Shown here: piece after piece, positions 17,827-21,089 of the stretch | Position numbering within the stretch: position 1 is the first letter of the stretch | How the letters are laid out: each line of letters begins with the position of its first letter | DNA from: Ophiothrix spiculata | Lineage: Eukaryota > Echinodermata > Ophiuroidea > Amphilepidida > Ophiotrichidae | NCBI GenBank assembly: GCA_000969725.1 | Contig: JXSR01S028824.1 | Strand: one strand, 5' to 3' | Length of the DNA stretch: 21,089 bases | Program-made: the position numbers and the translations under genes | Notes under the pieces: model-generated | Database searches by the model: none | Told to the model about the DNA's origin: nothing | Seen by the model: the letters and a program-made list of their open reading frames with translations, nothing else

Positions 17827-20055
17827 CTGCATGTGAATTTTTTTCCTTTACCATATTTTACTCCTGTTGTAAATGATTCTGTTTGTAACAATGTGTTTCT
17901 GTAAAACTTGTTTAATTCTAAGGTAATAAGTAGTGTCAATAGACCTTTTCAAAATCCATTCGGAAATCTCCGGAACATTGATCCCATGGCCATTTTTTCA
18001 ACCAATCATGTACAAGCTCATTTGTATGCACGATCTTGTCAACAAAATTTTCCGAAAATTCTCTCGCATTTCAGTGCAATAAAAGTGAAAAATAATGAGA
18101 ACCAGACCCATACATTATTAGATACACCAATTCTGAACAACTTTTTCACCGACACAAAGTGTGAAATTTCCACTTGAAATCGGTTGATTAAACTTAAGAT
18201 TTCAAGTCACATCAGGGCGATCACACTGAAAGTGACCCTTTAGTGCTAACGCTAATTACAAGTTTGAATTTGTACGTAACCAGTTAACGATATGATTTTT
18301 AGACAGGAAGGTGCTATATCTTCGAGTTACCTTACGCATCAAATAACCTGTGGCATAGCAAATTCTATATCAAACACTCATAAAATAATATGTATTCATT
18401 TTGTTCTGTCTACATCTCTTCCCCAAGGTTAAAAAAGTTCACAAACATGTACCACAGAGATTGAACTGTTCTGTTGTATGATTTTTAATTTGACAATATA
18501 AGCCCTGATCCCTTAAACTACATCATACTATGGTGCATGTCATGTGGGGAAATAAGTACTGAAAAATATTTCACTTTTAAATTATCACTCCAGTATAAGA
18601 TTGGGTACTTTGTATCACAGTGTTTTGATATTATTGACACTAAGTTTGTCCTTCAACCAGGAGAGTCAAATATTACCTCTTGTTTAATTCATGGCTTACA
18701 TTTTATGTCAAATTTGATTTTCAAACTGACATAAATTTAGTCAGAAGTAACTGCATGTGACTTATAATGTCCAACATAATAAATGGCTTGATATTGTTGG
18801 TGTCATGTTTTGAATGTCATTAATTAATGGAAATGGCAATTTGCTTGTGGCAATTTGGACAAGAAAAGATTAAAACATGGGCTGCCATTTTTTGTTACTT
18901 TAGTTTACGTACACAAAATGGGGCATATTATGTGCTGGGAAAACTCATAAATATATAAGACAACATAATGTGACTTGTGATTTTCTAAAGGTACACTAGA
19001 TAAAGACTTAAAGAGATGATGTGGGTTAAAGCTGTTTACAAAAAGCATCAAGAATTTTTTTTTAAGGAAAAGTATAGAAATACTTAATATAGCAGAAAAA
19101 AATGAAAATTAGTAACATTACAATGCATACAAAAATAAGATTTACAAAAAAAAATCATGTGATGTGAAATTATGTAGAGCATTTTACAGTACACCAAAAC
19201 CAATTTGGGCTGTCATCTTAAGTAGGCATATAATTGCGTTTTTGACACATTTGAAAGTTCCTGGGAACCCATATATTATGACATCCTTGTGATTATGCAA
19301 GGCTTACTATATTTTCCTCTGACTACATATATTAATTCAGGGGGTAGGGAACCTCAACAATTTCACCGATACTAGCTGAGATACAAGTACAATGCACCAT
19401 AACAGGCTAGAATGCTACAAATAATGTTATGAGCTGATGATGAAATTACAATTGGCATGATGATGAGCAGATATAAAAACTGGATTACATAGTAGAAAAG
19501 ATGCTGGAAGTGTGCAACCACAATGCCCTACTGGGTTACCTAAACCATTAATCAGTGTTGTTCAAATTTAATCAACTGGTTAAAAAGTTGAACAATTGTT
19601 AAAACTTCATGGATGGACTGAACAAGCTAAGTTATTCAAACTTTTTTGCTGTGTAATTGTACCCTAGAAAGGAAACAAACTAAAACCAGAAATACACTAG
19701 ATATAGTGTTTTCATTTATTAAATTTCCCTGCATACTGCATCGTTTAACTCAAGCGTAATGCGCGTGATCTTCGGCGCTTCACAAGCACTGGAATTAGGC
19801 CAATCACACGCTGTAAATATGTATGCCATTCACGCAAACCACCATACCAACAAGCGTCGTTCTACAAAAAAACCCGCGAACATAGAAAATCAATTATTAC
19901 AAATACTAAAGGAATAAAATTTAGGCTTATAGAACTGAAGTTTAGATTGGACAGAAAAACATGCAGGGAAAAATTTGGCCTTTGGCCCTTACATGGTTGG
20001 CCATCACAATCAGGAACAATTTGCAAATACAATTGGTGATGAAGTATACAAATAC
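17827..20055. other. Non-coding intron stretch, nothing firm
   Basis: The first part (to about 17930) may be the 3' untranslated tail of the LINE. The remainder is AT-rich. Short frames at 17908-18177 and 18537-18734 lack motifs, and a GC-richer patch near 19740-19870 has no recognisable content. Confidence 0.45.
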
Positions 20056-20206
20056 AACATGGTTTGAGGGGAAGTATAGCAAAATACTGTCCTTGAGGCT
20101 TTGTGTTTGAAATTTCATCCCAAGGCGTAGCCTATGGAGGAAGTCTCGATCATCCAACACTGAGGGACAGTATTTTGCGATACCTGTCCGGAAAAAAACC
20201 CATGTT
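20056..20206. repeat. Foldback of about 150 bp
   Basis: The core arms GTATAGCAAAATACTGTCC (20074-20092) and GGACAGTATTTTGCGATAC (20165-20183) pair with one mismatch. Weaker pairing extends outward to AACATGG on the left and CCATGTT on the right. The loop is about 70 bases. It is probably a small MITE. A hairpin RNA from it is conceivable but there is no further sign of one. Confidence 0.65.
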
Positions 20207-20307
20207 TTATTACGCCTCAAAAAAGTCCAAATATACCTTGGAAATAAATCTAAAAGTCAAAAAATTTAATATTTTGCTGTGAGCCATACGGTAGTACCAC
20301 ACAGAAG

Positions 20308-20413
20308 TTTTACTACTTTCCCTGTGTGTGTGTAAAACATACAGTATATCGCATATACGCATACCCATGCGGCTGTACTTAAGTGTTAACGCACACGTGG
20401 GAAAGGAGTAAAA
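20308..20413. repeat. Second small foldback, about 106 bp
   Basis: TTTTACTACTTTCCC on the left matches the complement of GGGAAAGGAGTAAAA on the right with one mismatch, and both continue into GTGTG-type sequence. It lies about 140 bases beyond the donor of the exon at 20548-20609, inside the intron. It is likely another non-autonomous insertion. Confidence 0.6.
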
Positions 20414-20547
20414 TATACTTTTTGCGCATCATCGCTAATTGACCATTAAAAATGCTGTATTTACTTATAAATATTCAAGATGTAGCAAATCAATATATCG
20501 TTCATGATCCGTGATTGAATTATTTCATTTTTTATGCGTATACTTAC

Positions 20548-20609
20548 CCAGCATCCTTGACTTTGTTATCATTTGCACTGAGGTCAAAGGCTTTCAGAAA
20601 TCCAATAGA
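20548..20609 (-). CDS. PDE11/PDE5-like phosphodiesterase, upstream GAF exon
   Basis: On the minus strand this 62-nt exon follows a good pyrimidine tract and acceptor (CTTTTTCTTTATGCAG) and ends GCTGG before GTAAGT. It encodes SIGFLKAFDLSANDNKVKDA plus two bases of the next codon. FLKAFDL resembles the strand FTKSFEL that I recall from the PDE11 second GAF domain at the corresponding place. The phase (0 in, 2 out) fits the exon at 5639-5702, which starts with one base, and the joined peptide aligns without a gap that needs another exon. The exon alone would be weak evidence; the splice sites, phase and alignment together make it convincing. Confidence 0.78.
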
Positions 20610-20708
20610 CTGCATAAAGAAAAAGACAGAAAAAACTTGCTTAACAAAATAACATTTACCTACTAATAATAGAGAGGGAGATCCTATGGATAAAATACAT
20701 AGCGTTAC

Positions 20709-20781
20709 AAGGGTAAAATTCATCTGTCCATCTAACAAGTAGATGTTGATGTTCTGTTTCAGTTCTGTTACAGCCATAGGG
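20709..20781 (-). CDS. Possible further upstream GAF exon
   Basis: After an acceptor (CATCTTTTCCAG) the minus strand reads one base and then 24 codons, PMAVTELKQNINIYLLDGQ followed by MNFTL, ending in phase 0 at a weak donor (CTT before GTAACG). Phase 0 matches the start of the exon at 20609. In PDE GAF domains a strand of the type C-x-V-x-L-L-D lies just before the FLKAFDL strand, and NINIYLLDGQ could fill that role. The intron would be only 99 bp and the donor is poor, so a chance frame is possible. Confidence 0.35.
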
Positions 20782-21089
20782 CTGGAAAAGATGCTAAGAA
20801 AACAATATCTAACATAAAATTCACAAGAATAAGATATTATGAATAGAGTATCAATAAAATAAGCAAAATTTTATTTTAAATTTCTTTGACTTGCAAGTTT
20901 GTAACCCATGCAGCAATGTATTTATCACATTTATTCCATTAATTATTGTATCGGTCTTGTTGGTATCCTGAAATCCTACTCTTTGTAACTTTTTTTAATT
21001 ATTTTTTCAAAGGGAATGGTAATGTTCTGGCCTTATTGGCCTTATAACTATTTCCTCTGATAAGGCGAAATCATACTCGGCCTCCAAAC
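20782..21089 (-). other. Upstream PDE intron sequence
   Basis: AT-rich sequence to the window edge with no recognisable exon. The earlier exons of the phosphodiesterase (first GAF domain and N-terminus) must lie outside the window. Confidence 0.45.

Larger units (their letters stand above)
5703..20547 (-). other. Large phosphodiesterase intron, about 14.8 kb
   Basis: The exon at 20548-20609 ends with two bases of a codon and the exon at 5639-5702 begins with one, so they can splice directly. The predicted join gives KVKDA-G-VDILRRSV, which aligns with the variable loop of PDE11-type GAF domains without a required missing piece. The intron hosts a complete fibrinogen-related gene on the opposite strand, exon-copy debris and many mobile elements. 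An additional small exon within it cannot be excluded. Confidence 0.65.

Overview
The window is AT-rich animal DNA, not prokaryotic. It has spliced exons with GT/AG borders, long introns, many small inverted-repeat transposons, a tRNA-derived SINE remnant, a LINE remnant and an AATAAA poly(A) signal. The PDE11-like GAF exons, the secreted fibrinogen-related protein and the repeat types suit a marine invertebrate, but the species cannot be read from the sequence.

Two genes are well supported. On the minus strand, three phase-compatible exons (20548-20609, 5639-5702, 3719-3922) encode about 110 residues of a cyclic-nucleotide-binding GAF domain. It has a complete NKFDE motif and most resembles the second GAF domain of PDE5/6/11-family phosphodiesterases, PDE11 best. 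A weaker further exon lies at 20709-20781. The first two firm exons are separated by an intron of about 14.8 kb. On the plus strand inside that intron lies an intronless 440-residue secreted protein (14016-15338): signal peptide, eleven unbroken heptads, a Ser/Thr/Pro linker of three repeats, and a C-terminal fibrinogen-related domain.

Layout: 1-3718, PDE intron with a MITE at 660-1000. 3719-5702, two PDE exons with a SINE between. 5760-6810, decayed tandem copies of the 64-bp PDE exon with its flanks, one copy split by a TTAA-flanked MITE. 7533-8315 and 11451-12221, two nearly identical 0.78-kb TA-flanked elements in inverted orientation. Between them lie a mariner-type MITE (9022-9354), a composite inverted-repeat element (10148-10979) and an Ig-like open fragment cut by the right element. 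12268-12396, a Tc1/mariner transposase fragment. 13136-13312 and 13819-13912, two unassigned exon-like segments. 14016-15642, the fibrinogen-related gene. 17230-17826, a 22-bp minisatellite, a palindromic cluster and a LINE reverse-transcriptase tail. 20056-20413, two foldbacks next to the upstream PDE exon.

The two firm genes are not an operon or pathway. Their relation is one of nesting on opposite strands. No tRNA, rRNA, CRISPR or bacterial element was found. The most unusual points are the decaying exon-copy array beside a working exon, the 21-bp minisatellite that encodes the coiled-coil stalk, and the shortened C-terminal loop of the fibrinogen domain.
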